Of a stretch of DNA of 64,000 nucleotides, positions 1 to 9,505 are shown piece by piece. The stretch is from Sheuella amnicola (GTDB taxonomy: Bacteria; Pseudomonadota; Gammaproteobacteria; Burkholderiales; Burkholderiaceae_B), in contig NZ_JAAGRN010000006.1 in NCBI RefSeq assembly GCF_010499255.1, positions 155,324 through 219,323 of the forward strand. The letters are read 5' to 3'. A model generated the notes under the pieces. It did no database searches. It was not told the origin of the DNA and worked only from the letters and a program-made list of their open reading frames with translations. Position 1 is the first letter of the stretch, and every line of letters starts with the position of its first letter. Both the position numbers and the translations under genes were made by a program.

Positions 1-327
1 CACCGCATCCACTCCGGCAATCACTGCACCCGCCGCATGCTTGGCTGCCTCCAACGTATGCGAGTTCATCAAGGTGTCTGGATCGATCTCATGCATACCG
101 GATACCGGAGAATCATTCTCGAGGCTATCCAGATATGCCTCTGTATGCACGCGAGTCAACGCCTCACGGGATGCAGGCTTGAAATGATTCAATTCGTGCA
201 CGAACTGGGCAATGCCGCTAGACAGCATCTGATCCGAAATGGCATCCAGACGATCCGGCGACTCGGGATGCCAATTTCCCATTTCGTGCAATCGGCACGT
301 CGGGTGGGTAATATAGAGTGTCTGCAT
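1..327 (-). CDS. histone deacetylase-family (AcuC/HDAC-like) protein, 3' end off window
   Basis: I translated the minus strand from an ATG at 327 to the window edge and found 109 open codons. The product begins MQTLYITHPTCRLHEMGNWH and continues with HPESPDRLDAI and LTRVHTEAYLDSL. This matches the N-terminus of bacterial class II histone-deacetylase-like amidohydrolases (acetoin utilisation / acetylpolyamine deacetylase family), where the HPE(S/R)P(E/D)R motif and the HxxxYL helix are hallmarks. The catalytic His/Asp zinc site would lie beyond the window. The gene is divergent from mltB, with only 10 bp between start codons, so the two promoters must overlap each other's coding regions. Substrate cannot be told from this fragment. 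Confidence 0.85.
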   Translation of the reverse strand, partial: MQTLYITHPTCRLHEMGNWHPESPDRLDAISDQMLSSGIAQFVHELNHFKPASREALTRVHTEAYLDSLENDSPVSGMHEIDPDTLMNSHTLEAAKHAAGAVIAGVDAV

Positions 328-337
328 AGGAAAAATT

Positions 338-1528
338 ATGTCACTCCGTTGGCGTTTTGTACAAATCATTCTTGCAAGCTCAATGCTCGCGGCTTGCTCA
401 ACCACATCCGATTCTGCGTCCGGAAGCGCGACCGGCGCATCCGGCTCAACATCAACACCACCGGCCACGAATCAATCCAAATCAAAGGATGCGGGCAGCA
501 ACGCTAAAAACACCGTTTCGACAGATTCTAAATCGACCGGACAAGGTCTCGCACCCAAGCGCGAAGCAATCGAACAGTTCGGTCATGATTTGGCAGTTTC
601 GCGCAAACTGAACGAGGCCGAGGTACAAAAACTGTTGGCTGAAGCCCGCTACAACCCGACTGTCTATAGACTGCTCGCACCGCCCGCCCCGGGACAAAAG
701 CGTCCCCTGCGCAGTTGGCAAACCTATCGTGGACGGGTTGTCGAACCTGTGCGGATTTCTCAAGGTAAACAATTCATGCAAGAGTACGAGGCTGAGCTGA
801 ATCGCGCATCCGCCCGATATGGCGTGCCCAAAGAAATCATTGCCGCCATTATCGGCGTCGAAACGGGATTTGGACGAAACCAGGGAAACTTCCGGGTACT
901 GGATGCCCTGACAACGCTGGCCTTTGATTATCCCGACCCGAATCGCCCGGATCGAATCGAAATGTTTCGCAATCAACTGGCCGATCTGATCGAGCTGGAC
1001 CAGAAAGGCAAGGTCGACGCGCGCACATTGAAAGGATCTTTTGCAGGTGCTGTCGGTATTCCGCAATTCATGCCAACGAGCATCAAGTTATTTGCCGTCA
1101 GCGCACAAGGCCGCAACAATGTCGACCTGAATAACAACTTTGATGATGCAATTCTGTCCGTTGCAAATTTTCTGGTCGAGCATGGCTGGCAACCGGGCAT
1201 TCCGGTGTTTGCTCCTGTCAAATTACCGTCGAATCCCGGCAAACTGGTCGATGGTGGCTTGAAGCCAACTCTGGACTGGACGCAGCTAAAAGCTGCCGGA
1301 TCAAGCGTGATCGACTCCGGATCCCAGCCCAAGTCCCGTTCTGCAGACAAACCACCCTCATGGATGTACATGGGGCTAGGTGTGATCGATCTGCCTGAAG
1401 AGGCCGCAGGCACAACTGAATTCAGAGTCGCCACGCCTAACTTCTTCACGATCACGCAATACAACCGCAGCTACTTTTATGCAGCATCGGTCGCCGATCT
1501 CGCAGCGGCACTTTCCAAGCGGAATTAA
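338..1528 (+). CDS. mltB: lytic murein transglycosylase B (membrane-bound lipoprotein)
   Basis: The 396-residue protein cleaves the MurNAc-GlcNAc bond of peptidoglycan to give 1,6-anhydro ends. It has a lipoprotein signal with lipobox LAAC (Cys near residue 20), a Ser/Thr/Gly-rich linker, then the SLT_2/MltB catalytic domain. IIGVETGFGRN around residue 170 carries the catalytic Glu, and FAGAVGIPQFMPTS near residue 235 is the typical MltB substrate-groove motif. Length is normal for the family. It probably sits at the inner leaflet of the outer membrane and takes part in cell-wall turnover. Its end overlaps the convergent cysM stop by 4 bp. Confidence 0.93.
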   Translation: MSLRWRFVQIILASSMLAACSTTSDSASGSATGASGSTSTPPATNQSKSKDAGSNAKNTVSTDSKSTGQGLAPKREAIEQFGHDLAVSRKLNEAEVQKLLAEARYNPTVYRLLAPPAPGQKRPLRSWQTYRGRVVEPVRISQGKQFMQEYEAELNRASARYGVPKEIIAAIIGVETGFGRNQGNFRVLDALTTLAFDYPDPNRPDRIEMFRNQLADLIELDQKGKVDARTLKGSFAGAVGIPQFMPTSIKLFAVSAQGRNNVDLNNNFDDAILSVANFLVEHGWQPGIPVFAPVKLPSNPGKLVDGGLKPTLDWTQLKAAGSSVIDSGSQPKSRSADKPPSWMYMGLGVIDLPEEAAGTTEFRVATPNFFTITQYNRSYFYAASVADLAAALSKRN

Positions 1529-2436
1529 CGTTCGTCAAACAGTCCGGTCGAGAGGTAGCGATCACCTCGATCGCATACGATGAAGGCGATCGTTGCATTG
1601 CTCACCGTCTGCGCAATACGCATTGCGGCAACCAATGCGCCGGCCGCAGACACTCCCGCGCATATTCCTTCTTCGGCGGCTAACCTACGAGCCATGTTTT
1701 CGGCATCCTTCTGGTCAATCAATTCGATTTGGTCAACTAGACTCGGATCATAAATCGACGGCAAATAAGCCTCGGGCCACTTACGGATCCCTGCGATTTG
1801 AGAGCCTTCAGTCGGTTGTGCACCGATGATTCGAATATCCGGATTGCGCGACTTCAAATAGCGTGACACACCCGTGATGGTTCCCGTAGTCCCCATTGCG
1901 CTGACAAAATGCGTGATTCGCCCTTGTGTCTGATCCCAGAGTTCAGGACCCGTTGTCTTGAAATGTGCCAGAGGATTATCCGGATTGGAGAACTGATCCA
2001 GCACCTTGCCTTCACCGCGGGCCTGCATAGCGGTCGCAAGGTCTCGGGCATATTCCATGCCGCCTTGGCTTGCAGGGGTCAAAATCAATTTTGCGCCATA
2101 GGCCGCCATCGAGGCGCGACGCTCTACCGATAAATTGTCCGGCATGATCAGAATCATCTTATAGCCGCGAATCGCTGCTACCATCGCCAACGCAATCCCG
2201 GTATTACCGCTGGTGGCTTCGATCAGCGTGTCACCCGGCTTGATCTCGCCGCGGGACTCGGCACCCAGAATCATGGCAAGCGCAGGACGATCCTTGACCG
2301 AACCTGCGGGATTATTGCCTTCGAGCTTTCCGAGAATGACGTTTCCGCGAGGCGCGCCAACAGCGCCCGGCAGGCGCTGCAAGCGCACAAGAGGCGTGTT
2401 TCCGACTGTATCCTGCAGTGTTTTATATGTATCCAT
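1525..2436 (-). CDS. cysM: cysteine synthase B (O-acetylserine sulfhydrylase)
   Basis: The 303-residue PLP enzyme makes cysteine from O-acetylserine and sulfide or thiosulfate. N-terminal motifs are VGNTPLVRLQRL and NPAGSVKDRPA with the PLP lysine near residue 48. EATSGNTGIALA is the substrate loop and GTTGTITG the phosphate-binding loop. The short form and the EGNNPAGSVKDR context favour CysM over CysK. It is convergent with mltB and has no close partner; the next minus-strand gene upstream (comEA-like) ends 114 bp away. Confidence 0.93.
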   Translation of the reverse strand: MDTYKTLQDTVGNTPLVRLQRLPGAVGAPRGNVILGKLEGNNPAGSVKDRPALAMILGAESRGEIKPGDTLIEATSGNTGIALAMVAAIRGYKMILIMPDNLSVERRASMAAYGAKLILTPASQGGMEYARDLATAMQARGEGKVLDQFSNPDNPLAHFKTTGPELWDQTQGRITHFVSAMGTTGTITGVSRYLKSRNPDIRIIGAQPTEGSQIAGIRKWPEAYLPSIYDPSLVDQIELIDQKDAENMARRLAAEEGICAGVSAAGALVAAMRIAQTVSNATIAFIVCDRGDRYLSTGLFDER

Positions 2437-2549
2437 AACTGAAGATCATACTAAAAAGAGCCGGCATTTGTCGGTTAGCAGTCACTAAACCCTAGACATT
2501 CAAGGGATTTCATTTAAATTTCGAAAGACGAAATCTCAGCGAAGCATGT

Positions 2550-2975
2550 TCAATCCACATCCGTCACAATCGGATCTACTCGCTCCAACGCTGGCGTCCC
2601 CTTGACTTGCGGGGCTCGATTTCGCTGACCCGGCTTCACATTCACCGCAAGGCCGGCTTGTTGCATCGCTTGGAGTTTTTTAAGACCAATGCCGCGAACA
2701 CGCTCAGACAGATCTTGCAGCGATTCGAAATTTCCGGCTCGCTGGCGCTCTTGCACAATGATCTGGGCGGTGCGAGGCCCCACTCCTTTGATCGTTTGCA
2801 ATTCCGACTGCGTTGCGACGTTCACATCAAGCGCTTGCGCCGAAAATGAACTCATCCCGGCAGCGGCCACTAAAGCAATCACCCCAGCCCGACGTGACTT
2901 GACACGATGTGACAATAAAGCCAAACCGGACTCGGACAAGGGCTTGGCGACGGTATCGTAAAGAAATGGATTCAT
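2550..2975 (-). CDS. ComEA-like helix-hairpin-helix protein
   Basis: The 141-residue protein has an N-terminal hydrophobic segment (RAGVIALVAAAGMSSFSAQA), probably a signal or anchor. Then comes a double helix-hairpin-helix: DVNVATQSELQTIKGVGPRT followed by NFESLQDLSERVRGIGLKKL. This is the ComEA DNA-binding fold, normally the periplasmic dsDNA receptor for natural transformation. In many Burkholderiales a short ComEA-like protein lies beside heptose genes without a full com cluster, so DNA uptake is not proved here. The basic C-terminal tail (KPGQRNRAPQVKG) fits nucleic-acid binding. The start is a guess: other Met codons lie nearby. Confidence 0.75.
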   Translation of the reverse strand: MNPFLYDTVAKPLSESGLALLSHRVKSRRAGVIALVAAAGMSSFSAQALDVNVATQSELQTIKGVGPRTAQIIVQERQRAGNFESLQDLSERVRGIGLKKLQAMQQAGLAVNVKPGQRNRAPQVKGTPALERVDPIVTDVD

Positions 2976-3082
2976 AGCGCTCCTGCGAAGATGACGACTC
3001 GGCCCTCACCGGATGGCAAGGGTCATCGTAAGCGCTATGTTGAAGATTATGGTGTCGCGTGCACAGGACGGCGCAACGGAAG

Positions 3083-3108
3083 ATCCACTCGCAACTTTAC
3101 GAGTGGAT
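3083..3108. other. perfect 9-bp stem-loop between comEA-like gene and hldD
   Basis: ATCCACTCG (3083-3091) pairs with CGAGTGGAT (3100-3108) around an 8-nt loop, 9 bp beyond the hldD stop on the minus strand. There is no clear T-run on either strand, so it is not a canonical intrinsic terminator. It could stabilise the mRNA 3' end or act as a weak or Rho-assisted terminator. Confidence 0.45.
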
Positions 3109-3116
3109 TGAACAGG

Positions 3117-4103
3117 CTATTTTGAATGCAGTGCGCGGACGTATTCGGACACGCCCGTTTGAACATCACGCATTCGATTGGTGAACCCCGCCGCACGCAA
3201 CTGAGTGACGTCAGCCTGCGTGTAACTTTGATAGCGACCTTTCAGATCATCCGGAAACTGGATGTAACGCAGCAATCCCTGCGCCACCAATTCGGGCAAG
3301 GACAATGTCGATTCACCGCGCAAGCTGCGCATGGTGTTGACAACCGATGCCGCGACATCATTGAACGGTTGTGCTCGACCCGTTCCGCAATTGAAAATTC
3401 CCGACGTCCCGGGATGATCCAGAAAGTGAAGGTTGACATCAACTACATCATCCACGTGAATGAAGTCGCGCGTCTGACCGCCATCTGCATAACCATCCCA
3501 ACCGCCAAACAGTCTGACATGGCCTTCGGCGATAAACTGATTCATGTTATGAAAAGCAACCGATGCCATCCGACCCTTGTGTTGCTCATGGGGTCCGTAG
3601 ACATTGAAATAACGCAGTCCCACTACCTGGGCGGTAAGCGAGCCCATGCGGGCGCGCAAAACCTGGTCGAATAAAAACTTCGAATAGCCATAAACATTCA
3701 ATGGATTTTCGTTAACAAGATTTTCGACATAGACTGGGCCCGGGCCATACACCGCTGCAGACGAGGCATAGATCAGAGGGACCTTTTTAGACTGACAGAA
3801 TTCGAACAGCTCAAGCGTCACACGATAGTTGTTATCCATCATGAAGTGTCCGTTGCGTTCAGTCGTATCCGAACAGGCACCTTGATGAAACACCGCCCGC
3901 ACTGAATTAAGCGACCCCGCAAGCACGCGTGCGCGAAACTCGTCCTTATGCATGTAATCGGCGATTTGCGCACCCACCAGATTAATGAATTTGTCGCCAT
4001 CAGTCAGATCATCCACGGCGAGAATATCGTTGATGCCGCGACGATTCAAACCGCGAACAATGTTACTGCCGATAAAGCCGGCTGCTCCGGTCACGATAAT
4101 CAT
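3117..4103 (-). CDS. hldD: ADP-L-glycero-D-manno-heptose 6-epimerase
   Basis: The 328-residue short-chain dehydrogenase-type epimerase makes ADP-L-glycero-heptose for the LPS inner core. It has the Rossmann nucleotide loop [11 protein letters not shown] at the N-terminus, a catalytic Tyr/Lys pair in [10 protein letters not shown] near residue 140, SSAAVYG before it, and [12 protein letters not shown] near residue 215. These are typical of HldD/RfaD. It overlaps rfaE1 upstream by 4 bp, so the heptose kinase and epimerase are translationally coupled. Confidence 0.95.
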   Translation of the reverse strand: MIIVTGAAGFIGSNIVRGLNRRGINDILAVDDLTDGDKFINLVGAQIADYMHKDEFRARVLAGSLNSVRAVFHQGACSDTTERNGHFMMDNNYRVTLELFEFCQSKKVPLIYASSAAVYGPGPVYVENLVNENPLNVYGYSKFLFDQVLRARMGSLTAQVVGLRYFNVYGPHEQHKGRMASVAFHNMNQFIAEGHVRLFGGWDGYADGGQTRDFIHVDDVVDVNLHFLDHPGTSGIFNCGTGRAQPFNDVAASVVNTMRSLRGESTLSLPELVAQGLLRYIQFPDDLKGRYQSYTQADVTQLRAAGFTNRMRDVQTGVSEYVRALHSK

Positions 4104-5029
4104 GCCAATTCCTCCTGTGTCACGATGGATGTTCCTAGTTTACCCACTACGATACCCCCAGCGCGATTGGCCCAGCGCATCGCTTGCGGCCAATCCATAC
4201 CGCATGCGCGCATCACCGCTAAAGTCGCAAGCACCGTATCGCCCGCCCCGGAAACATCAAACACTTCATGCGCCTGTGCGTCCACATGGTCTCGACCATG
4301 GCCGGTGAACAATGTCATGCCTTGTTCGGACCTTGTCACCAGCAACGCTTCGAGACTCAGTTGATCGCGAAGCTTCTGCGCTCGCGATTGCAAATCGTCC
4401 TCGCTTTGCCATTGACCAACTGCCTGCTGCATTTCGCTGCGATTGGGGGTGACGAGTGTCGCGCCACGGTACCGTCCATAATGACTGCCTTTGGGATCAA
4501 CCAGAACGGGGAGATTTTTGGCTCGAGCCATTTCAATCAAATCTTCAACCTTGGCTAAAGCGCCCTTTGCGTAATCGGACAACACAACAACATCATGTTG
4601 ATCCAAAAGTGGCGAGATTTCATCGCGCATTCTGTCTATCAAAGTCGTATCGGGCTTTTCTTCAAAATCGATTCGCAACAATTGTTGCTGACGACCCAAC
4701 ACGCGCATTTTCAATGTGGTCGGATGATGGGGATCCGCAACCAAATGCGTTTGCACGCCGGCTTGAGTCAATAGTTCGCGAACCTTAGCGCCAGCCTCGT
4801 CTTGACCGACGACACCGGCCAGAGTGACTTTCGCGCCAAGTGACACCACATTACGCGCAACGTTTGCCGCTCCGCCGAGCCGATCTTCCCGCTTGGCCAC
4901 ATGGACGACCGGTACAGGCGCTTCGGGCGAAATGCGCTCGACCTCGCCAAACCAATAACGATCAAGCATGACATCGCCCACAACCAATACGCGGGCCTTG
5001 GAAACGGCTTCTTTAGGAAAAGTACTCAT
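4100..5029 (-). CDS. rfaE1: D-glycero-beta-D-manno-heptose-7-phosphate kinase (HldE N-domain only)
   Basis: The 309-residue ribokinase/PfkB-family protein phosphorylates heptose 7-phosphate at C1. It shows [20 protein letters not shown] at the start, [12 protein letters not shown] for sugar binding, and the C-terminal [14 protein letters not shown] with the catalytic Asp and anion hole. Compared with E. coli HldE (about 477 residues) the nucleotidyltransferase domain is absent, so a separate rfaE2/hldC gene should exist elsewhere; split genes are usual in Burkholderiales. Overlaps lapB upstream and hldD downstream by 4 bp each. Confidence 0.92.
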   Translation of the reverse strand: MSTFPKEAVSKARVLVVGDVMLDRYWFGEVERISPEAPVPVVHVAKREDRLGGAANVARNVVSLGAKVTLAGVVGQDEAGAKVRELLTQAGVQTHLVADPHHPTTLKMRVLGRQQQLLRIDFEEKPDTTLIDRMRDEISPLLDQHDVVVLSDYAKGALAKVEDLIEMARAKNLPVLVDPKGSHYGRYRGATLVTPNRSEMQQAVGQWQSEDDLQSRAQKLRDQLSLEALLVTRSEQGMTLFTGHGRDHVDAQAHEVFDVSGAGDTVLATLAVMRACGMDWPQAMRWANRAGGIVVGKLGTSIVTQEELA

Positions 5030-6246
5030 TCAAGTTCTTCTAATCGACGTGGCTTGTATGTTTCCCAGGCATTGCAACCCGGACACTGCCAATAAAAACG
5101 ACGCGCCTGAAATCCACAAGCACGGCAGGAATAGCGATCCAATCGCTGCGTATGCTTTTGAATCAATCGACGCAACAAACCCATGTCATCCGCACTTAAA
5201 GGGCGCTCAACCTGAGCCTGACCTTCTGCGGCTTGCGCAAGCTCAACCTCCAGCAATCGATCCAAACCCAGCAAAGACGGATGAGACTGCAATGCGCTAC
5301 GCGCAAAACTCCAGGCAAAAGCCGTTCCCCTCTGAGTTCGTGCGGCACGAAACACCACATTGAACAAGTCAAGCGAGGGGTGTTGCTCGTAATGTCCAAG
5401 CAAAATCTCAAGGCCTTCTTCGGATTGTCCGGCCTGTATAAAGTTGTTCAACAAATCATTGGCAACCAGGCCAACAAACTCGGGAGCCTCAGTCAACACT
5501 GATAAGAGTTGCTTGCGCTGAGCGTCAAAATCCTGCTGGGAGGCTGCAATCATCGCACTTAACATCGCAACCCGCACATGAGACGCACCTGCTTGGACGC
5601 CCTGTTGAGCATTAGCCGCACGCTTGGCAACCGACAAAGCCTGCTTGGCGCGCTCGATGTCGGGAGTCTTTGCCGACATGGCCGACTGGGCAAGCTCACA
5701 GTAATAATGCACAAGCTGGGGCACTGGCTCATCGATAAGTTTGCGCAAACTATCCACTGCCTCAATGGCACGCGGCCAATCATGCTCCGACTCATAAATC
5801 CGAATCAAAGCACGCAATGCAGGCAAGGCAAAGCTCGTATCCTTTAGTAAAGCAAACGTTTCTTCTGCACGGTCGAGCATACCGGCTTTGAGATAGTCCT
5901 GCGCCAACTCATGCTGAGCATGTTCACGCTGAGCCACCGGTAAATCTGCGCGTGAAAGCAAACTTAAATGAACGCGTATCGCTCTCTCCATCTCTCCGCG
6001 ACGACGGAACAAACTACCGAGGGCGAAGTGCAGCTCGGTCGTTTCGGGATCAAGCTTGGCGACCTCGACAAATGCGTCGATCGCGCGATCGGGTTGCTCA
6101 TTGAGCAGAAAATTCAATCCCCGAAAGTACGAATCAGGCAAATTGCGCGTTTCGGAAAGCATCTGTTTAATGTCAAAACGGGCGGCAATCCACCCCAGAC
6201 CGAACAGCAAAGGCAAAAATATCAACCACCAGGACTCAAAATCCAC
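5026..6246 (-). CDS. lapB: LPS assembly protein B, TPR and rubredoxin-type zinc domain
   Basis: The 406-residue protein has one N-terminal membrane anchor (WWLIFLPLLFGLGWIAARFD), a long TPR solenoid, and a C-terminal zinc knuckle with CRAC and CPGC pairs (near residues 378 and 392). This is the LapB/YciM architecture. In E. coli LapB works with FtsH to control LpxC and so LPS synthesis. Its place directly upstream of heptose genes and downstream of lapA is the conserved order. The ATG overlaps nothing upstream; rfaE1 starts 4 bp inside its end. Confidence 0.93.
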   Translation of the reverse strand: MDFESWWLIFLPLLFGLGWIAARFDIKQMLSETRNLPDSYFRGLNFLLNEQPDRAIDAFVEVAKLDPETTELHFALGSLFRRRGEMERAIRVHLSLLSRADLPVAQREHAQHELAQDYLKAGMLDRAEETFALLKDTSFALPALRALIRIYESEHDWPRAIEAVDSLRKLIDEPVPQLVHYYCELAQSAMSAKTPDIERAKQALSVAKRAANAQQGVQAGASHVRVAMLSAMIAASQQDFDAQRKQLLSVLTEAPEFVGLVANDLLNNFIQAGQSEEGLEILLGHYEQHPSLDLFNVVFRAARTQRGTAFAWSFARSALQSHPSLLGLDRLLEVELAQAAEGQAQVERPLSADDMGLLRRLIQKHTQRLDRYSCRACGFQARRFYWQCPGCNAWETYKPRRLEELE

Positions 6247-6270
6247 GTGCGTCTATTCCGAAAAAACAAA

Positions 6271-6591
6271 TCAAAGGGGTGACAGCGGAACAACCGCCTC
6301 AGCGGCCGCCAGTTTCGCCGCGGCTCCGGGATTGACCGCCTCTTGGATTCGATCAATCTCTTTGCGCAATCTGGCGACTTCGCGGCGTCGCTTTAACGAT
6401 GCAGGCACAGTAAGCAACAAGCCAAACAAAGTACCCAGGACAAAAGTCGACAACATCACGACGATCAGGGGTACGTTATCTATTCCTTTATCCGCGTAGA
6501 AAACGACCTTAACGGCTTCGGTGTTTTTAAGCGCAAACATCAAAACAACGACAAAGACGATCAGTCGTAATGCCCAGACAAGATAACGCAT
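6271..6591 (-). CDS. lapA: LPS assembly protein A (DUF1049 membrane protein)
   Basis: I chose the ATG at 6591 (MRYLVWALRLIVFVVVLMFA) because GGGAGA lies just upstream and the homologous family begins there; longer in-frame readings start in the region holding the ihfB terminator. The 106-residue protein has two hydrophobic membrane segments (residues about 4-22 and 42-65) and a coiled, charged C-terminus, the standard LapA layout. LapA partners LapB in LPS regulation. The intrinsic terminator just upstream suggests lapA-lapB-rfaE1-hldD may have its own promoter or receive partial read-through. Confidence 0.88.
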   Translation of the reverse strand: MRYLVWALRLIVFVVVLMFALKNTEAVKVVFYADKGIDNVPLIVVMLSTFVLGTLFGLLLTVPASLKRRREVARLRKEIDRIQEAVNPGAAAKLAAAEAVVPLSPL

Positions 6592-6644
6592 GAATTCTCT
6601 CCCGTATGCAAAAGAAGATTGTAAGCGGTCTGGCCCGATCCTCC

Positions 6645-6671
6645 ATAAAAAAACCGCCATTGAAGGCGGTT
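6645..6671 (-). terminator. Rho-independent terminator after ihfB
   Basis: On the minus strand AACCGCC-TTCAAT-GGCGGTT is followed by a run of T (plus-strand A-run at 6645-6651). It lies between the ihfB stop and the lapA start, so it should end much of the rpsA-ihfB transcript. Confidence 0.8.
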
Positions 6672-6691
6672 TATATCAAAGCAAGAGGATT

Positions 6692-7012
6692 TTAGCCCAC
6701 TGCCCGATTCACGACTTGCTCACTTTCGTCAGCGTTCAAATCCACACGTTCGCGCAACTCTTTGCCGGCTTTGAAGTGAGGCACCTGTTTGCCGGGCACC
6801 ATCACTTGCTCACCAGACTTGGGATTGCGACCGATACGCGGCGCACGTTCAGACAACGAAAAACTGCCAAAACCGCGAATTTCGATGCGTTGACCTTCGG
6901 CAAGTGCCTGGGTCATTGCATCAAGAACGGTCTTGACGGCATAGTCGGTGTCACGGGCGGTCAGCTGAGAGTAGCGCGCCGCCAGTGCAGCAATCAGTTC
7001 AGACTTGGTCAC
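6692..7012 (-). CDS. ihfB: integration host factor subunit beta
   Basis: The 106-residue DNA-bending protein of the HU/IHF family is read from a GTG at 7012 ([17 protein letters not shown]). It has the [20 protein letters not shown] arm region and the [11 protein letters not shown]-intercalating proline turn near residue 65. The position directly after rpsA is conserved in gamma- and betaproteobacteria. It pairs with IhfA, encoded elsewhere, to bend DNA in transcription, replication and phage integration. Confidence 0.95.
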   Translation of the reverse strand: MTKSELIAALAARYSQLTARDTDYAVKTVLDAMTQALAEGQRIEIRGFGSFSLSERAPRIGRNPKSGEQVMVPGKQVPHFKAGKELRERVDLNADESEQVVNRAVG

Positions 7013-7017
7013 CGTGA

Positions 7018-8730
7018 TTATTCAGTGTCACGAGCCTGATCGAGCTTGGCCTTGAGCAAAGCGCCCAAATTGGTTGTGCCCGACGAAGCGCTGGCTTCGG
7101 AAAGACGTGCCATCGAATCTGCGGTCTCGGCATTGTCACGTGCCTTGATCGACAACTGGATCGAGCGCGCTTTGCGATCGACGTTGATGATCATGGCTTC
7201 GATATTGTCACCGACCTTGATTGCAGTGGTTGCATCTTCAACGCGACCCGAAGAAATTTCGGATGCGCGCAGATAGCCTTCAACGTCCAGCGACAGGGTC
7301 ACGACAGCACCCTTGGGCTCGACCGACTTGACGGTACCGGGAACAACAGCGCCCTTGTCGTAAGTGGCAACGAAGTTATTGAACGGATCACCTTCGAGTT
7401 GCTTGACACCGAGCGAAATACGCTCTTTGTCGGTATCGATACCGAGAACGACCGCGTCGAGTTCGTCACCCTTTTTGAAGTTGCGAACGGCCTCTTCACC
7501 GGTTTCGGTCCAGGACAAGTCAGACAGATGAACCAGGCCATCGATGCCACCAGCCAAGCCGACAAACACGCCAAAGTCGGTGATCGACTTGATCGCACCA
7601 CGGACTTTATCGCCACGCTTGAAGTTGGCGGCAAACTCTTCCCATGGATTCTGGCGGCACTGCTTCATGCCCAACGAAATGCGGCGACGGTCTTCGTCGA
7701 TCTCGAGGACCATGACTTCGACTTCTTCACCCAAAGTCACGACCTTGCGTGGATCAACGTTCTTGTTGGTCCAGTCCATTTCGGACACGTGAACCAAACC
7801 TTCAATACCGGCTTCGACTTCAACGAATGAACCGTAATCGGTCAGGTTGGTAACTTTACCGAACAGGCGAGTGCCCTGTGGGTAGCGACGTGCGAGACCC
7901 ACCCATGGATCTTCGCCCAGTTGCTTGACGCCCAGAGAGACGCGGCTCTTCTCTTGATCGAACTTCAGAACCTTGGCTTCGACTTCCTGGCCAACCGTCA
8001 GAACTTCGGATGGATGACGTACACGGCGCCATGCCATGTCGGTGATGTGCAACAGGCCATCGATGCCGCCGAGGTCGACGAACGCACCGTAATCGGTGAT
8101 GTTCTTGACTACGCCGCGAACAACCGAACCTTCCTGCAGGTTTTCGAGCAACTTCTGGCGCTCTTCACCCATGCTGGCTTCAAGCACTGCACGACGCGAC
8201 AATACGACGTTGTTGCGCTTGCGATCAAGCTTGATGACCTTGAATTCCATGGTCTTGCCTTCGAACGGGGTCGTATCCTTGACAGGACGCAAATCGACCA
8301 GCGAGCCGGGCAAGAAAGCACGGATACCGGCTGTCATGACGGTCAAACCGCCCTTGACTTTGCCTGTGATCGTGCCGGTGACGAGTTCGTTCTTTTCGAG
8401 CGACTGTTCAAGTGACAGCCAAGCCGACAAGCGCTTGGCGCGATCGCGGGACAGCACGGTGTCACCGTAGCCGTTTTCGAGCGAATCAATTGCAACCGAG
8501 ACGAAATCGCCCGGCTGGACTTCAAGCTCGCCCTGATCGTTCAGGAATTCTTCGAGGGGAATGAGGGCTTCTGATTTCAGACCTGCATTCACAACCACAA
8601 AATTGTGGTCGATACGGACGACTTCGGCGGAAATAACCTCGCCGGATTTCATGTCCTGTTTTTCGATACTTTCTGCAAACAGCGCGGCAAAGCTTTCGCC
8701 GGCTTGGGTTGAAGTTTGTTGAGTTGACAT
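7018..8730 (-). CDS. rpsA: 30S ribosomal protein S1
   Basis: From the ATG at 8730 ([20 protein letters not shown]) the product is 570 residues, close to the usual 557-570. The start is preferred over an upstream Met at 8790 because S1 proteins begin near the ESFAxLFxES motif. It carries six S1/OB-fold repeats; clear repeat cores include [35 protein letters not shown] and [17 protein letters not shown]. It delivers mRNA to the 30S subunit. No strong Shine-Dalgarno sequence is visible, as is common for rpsA. The first 13 codons, the start and the 5' leader are inside the duplicated unit and recur at 11098-11256. Confidence 0.95.
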   Translation of the reverse strand: MSTQQTSTQAGESFAALFAESIEKQDMKSGEVISAEVVRIDHNFVVVNAGLKSEALIPLEEFLNDQGELEVQPGDFVSVAIDSLENGYGDTVLSRDRAKRLSAWLSLEQSLEKNELVTGTITGKVKGGLTVMTAGIRAFLPGSLVDLRPVKDTTPFEGKTMEFKVIKLDRKRNNVVLSRRAVLEASMGEERQKLLENLQEGSVVRGVVKNITDYGAFVDLGGIDGLLHITDMAWRRVRHPSEVLTVGQEVEAKVLKFDQEKSRVSLGVKQLGEDPWVGLARRYPQGTRLFGKVTNLTDYGSFVEVEAGIEGLVHVSEMDWTNKNVDPRKVVTLGEEVEVMVLEIDEDRRRISLGMKQCRQNPWEEFAANFKRGDKVRGAIKSITDFGVFVGLAGGIDGLVHLSDLSWTETGEEAVRNFKKGDELDAVVLGIDTDKERISLGVKQLEGDPFNNFVATYDKGAVVPGTVKSVEPKGAVVTLSLDVEGYLRASEISSGRVEDATTAIKVGDNIEAMIINVDRKARSIQLSIKARDNAETADSMARLSEASASSGTTNLGALLKAKLDQARDTE

Positions 8731-8842
8731 GTAAAGAAGATCCAAATGGCTCAAAGAGCCGGGTAACACACCATCCGCCAGCAAGGACATCAGGTGGAGT
8801 TTAAAAAACCTGCATTCAAATCATTTGATTGACAGGCACCTA

Positions 8843-9505
8843 TCAAAACGACGCACGCCAGAGATCCAGTATGGCCTGAACAGTTTGATCTATGGTCAGG
8901 TTGGAAGAATCTACTGTGTGGGCGCCTTGCGCCGGAACAAGTGGTGCGACGGCACGCCGCGTATCACGCGCGTCCCGCTCACGCATATCGCGAAGCAAGT
9001 CTGCTAGATTAGCAGAAATTCCCTTTTCGATCAATTGGTTACATCTTCGCTGCGCGCGCGCCTCCGCACTGGCAACTAAGAATATTTTTAATTTCGCATC
9101 CGGAAAGACAATCGTACCCATATCACGACCATCCGCCACCAGTCCGGGAAATCGCCTGAAAGCGCGTTGCCTATCGAGCAGAGCAGCCCGCAAGGCCGGA
9201 TTAGGAGCTATCCGAGAAGCCAGATTGCCGACTTGCTCCTGACGAATCAGCTCGGACACCTCTTGCCCAGCCAATCGCACGCCGTTCTGATGAAACTCGA
9301 CCTGCAGGACTTGAGCGGCACCTGCAACAGCATTTGCATCGTCAGGGTCAATCTGCTGATTCAGTATCGATAACGCGGTCAGTCTGTATAGTGCTCCACT
9401 ATCCAGCACACTAAATCCAAGTGCGGAGGCGACGCGGTGTGCCACCGTACCCTTGCCTGATGCAGTTGGACCATCAATCGTAATAACCGGGGCAAGTTGC
9501 GTCAT
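8843..9505 (-). CDS. cmk: cytidylate kinase, copy A
   Basis: From the ATG at 9505 ([20 protein letters not shown]) the product is 220 residues. It phosphorylates CMP/dCMP with ATP. The P-loop is GPTASGKGT, followed by LDSGALYRL for CMP binding, [20 protein letters not shown], and the LID region with [13 protein letters not shown]. The start overlaps the aroA stop as ATGA, showing translational coupling and ruling out the longer reading from 9613. The aroA-cmk-rpsA order is conserved. Its product is identical to copy B, so the cell would have a double dose. Confidence 0.95.
   Translation of the reverse strand: MTQLAPVITIDGPTASGKGTVAHRVASALGFSVLDSGALYRLTALSILNQQIDPDDANAVAGAAQVLQVEFHQNGVRLAGQEVSELIRQEQVGNLASRIAPNPALRAALLDRQRAFRRFPGLVADGRDMGTIVFPDAKLKIFLVASAEARAQRRCNQLIEKGISANLADLLRDMRERDARDTRRAVAPLVPAQGAHTVDSSNLTIDQTVQAILDLWRASF

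Noticed and set aside
8731..8790. Longer start for rpsA (and the same leader at 11145-11204), adding about 20 residues
   Set aside because: S1 proteins start next to the ESFAxLF motif; the extra residues show no family similarity and there is no ribosome site in front.
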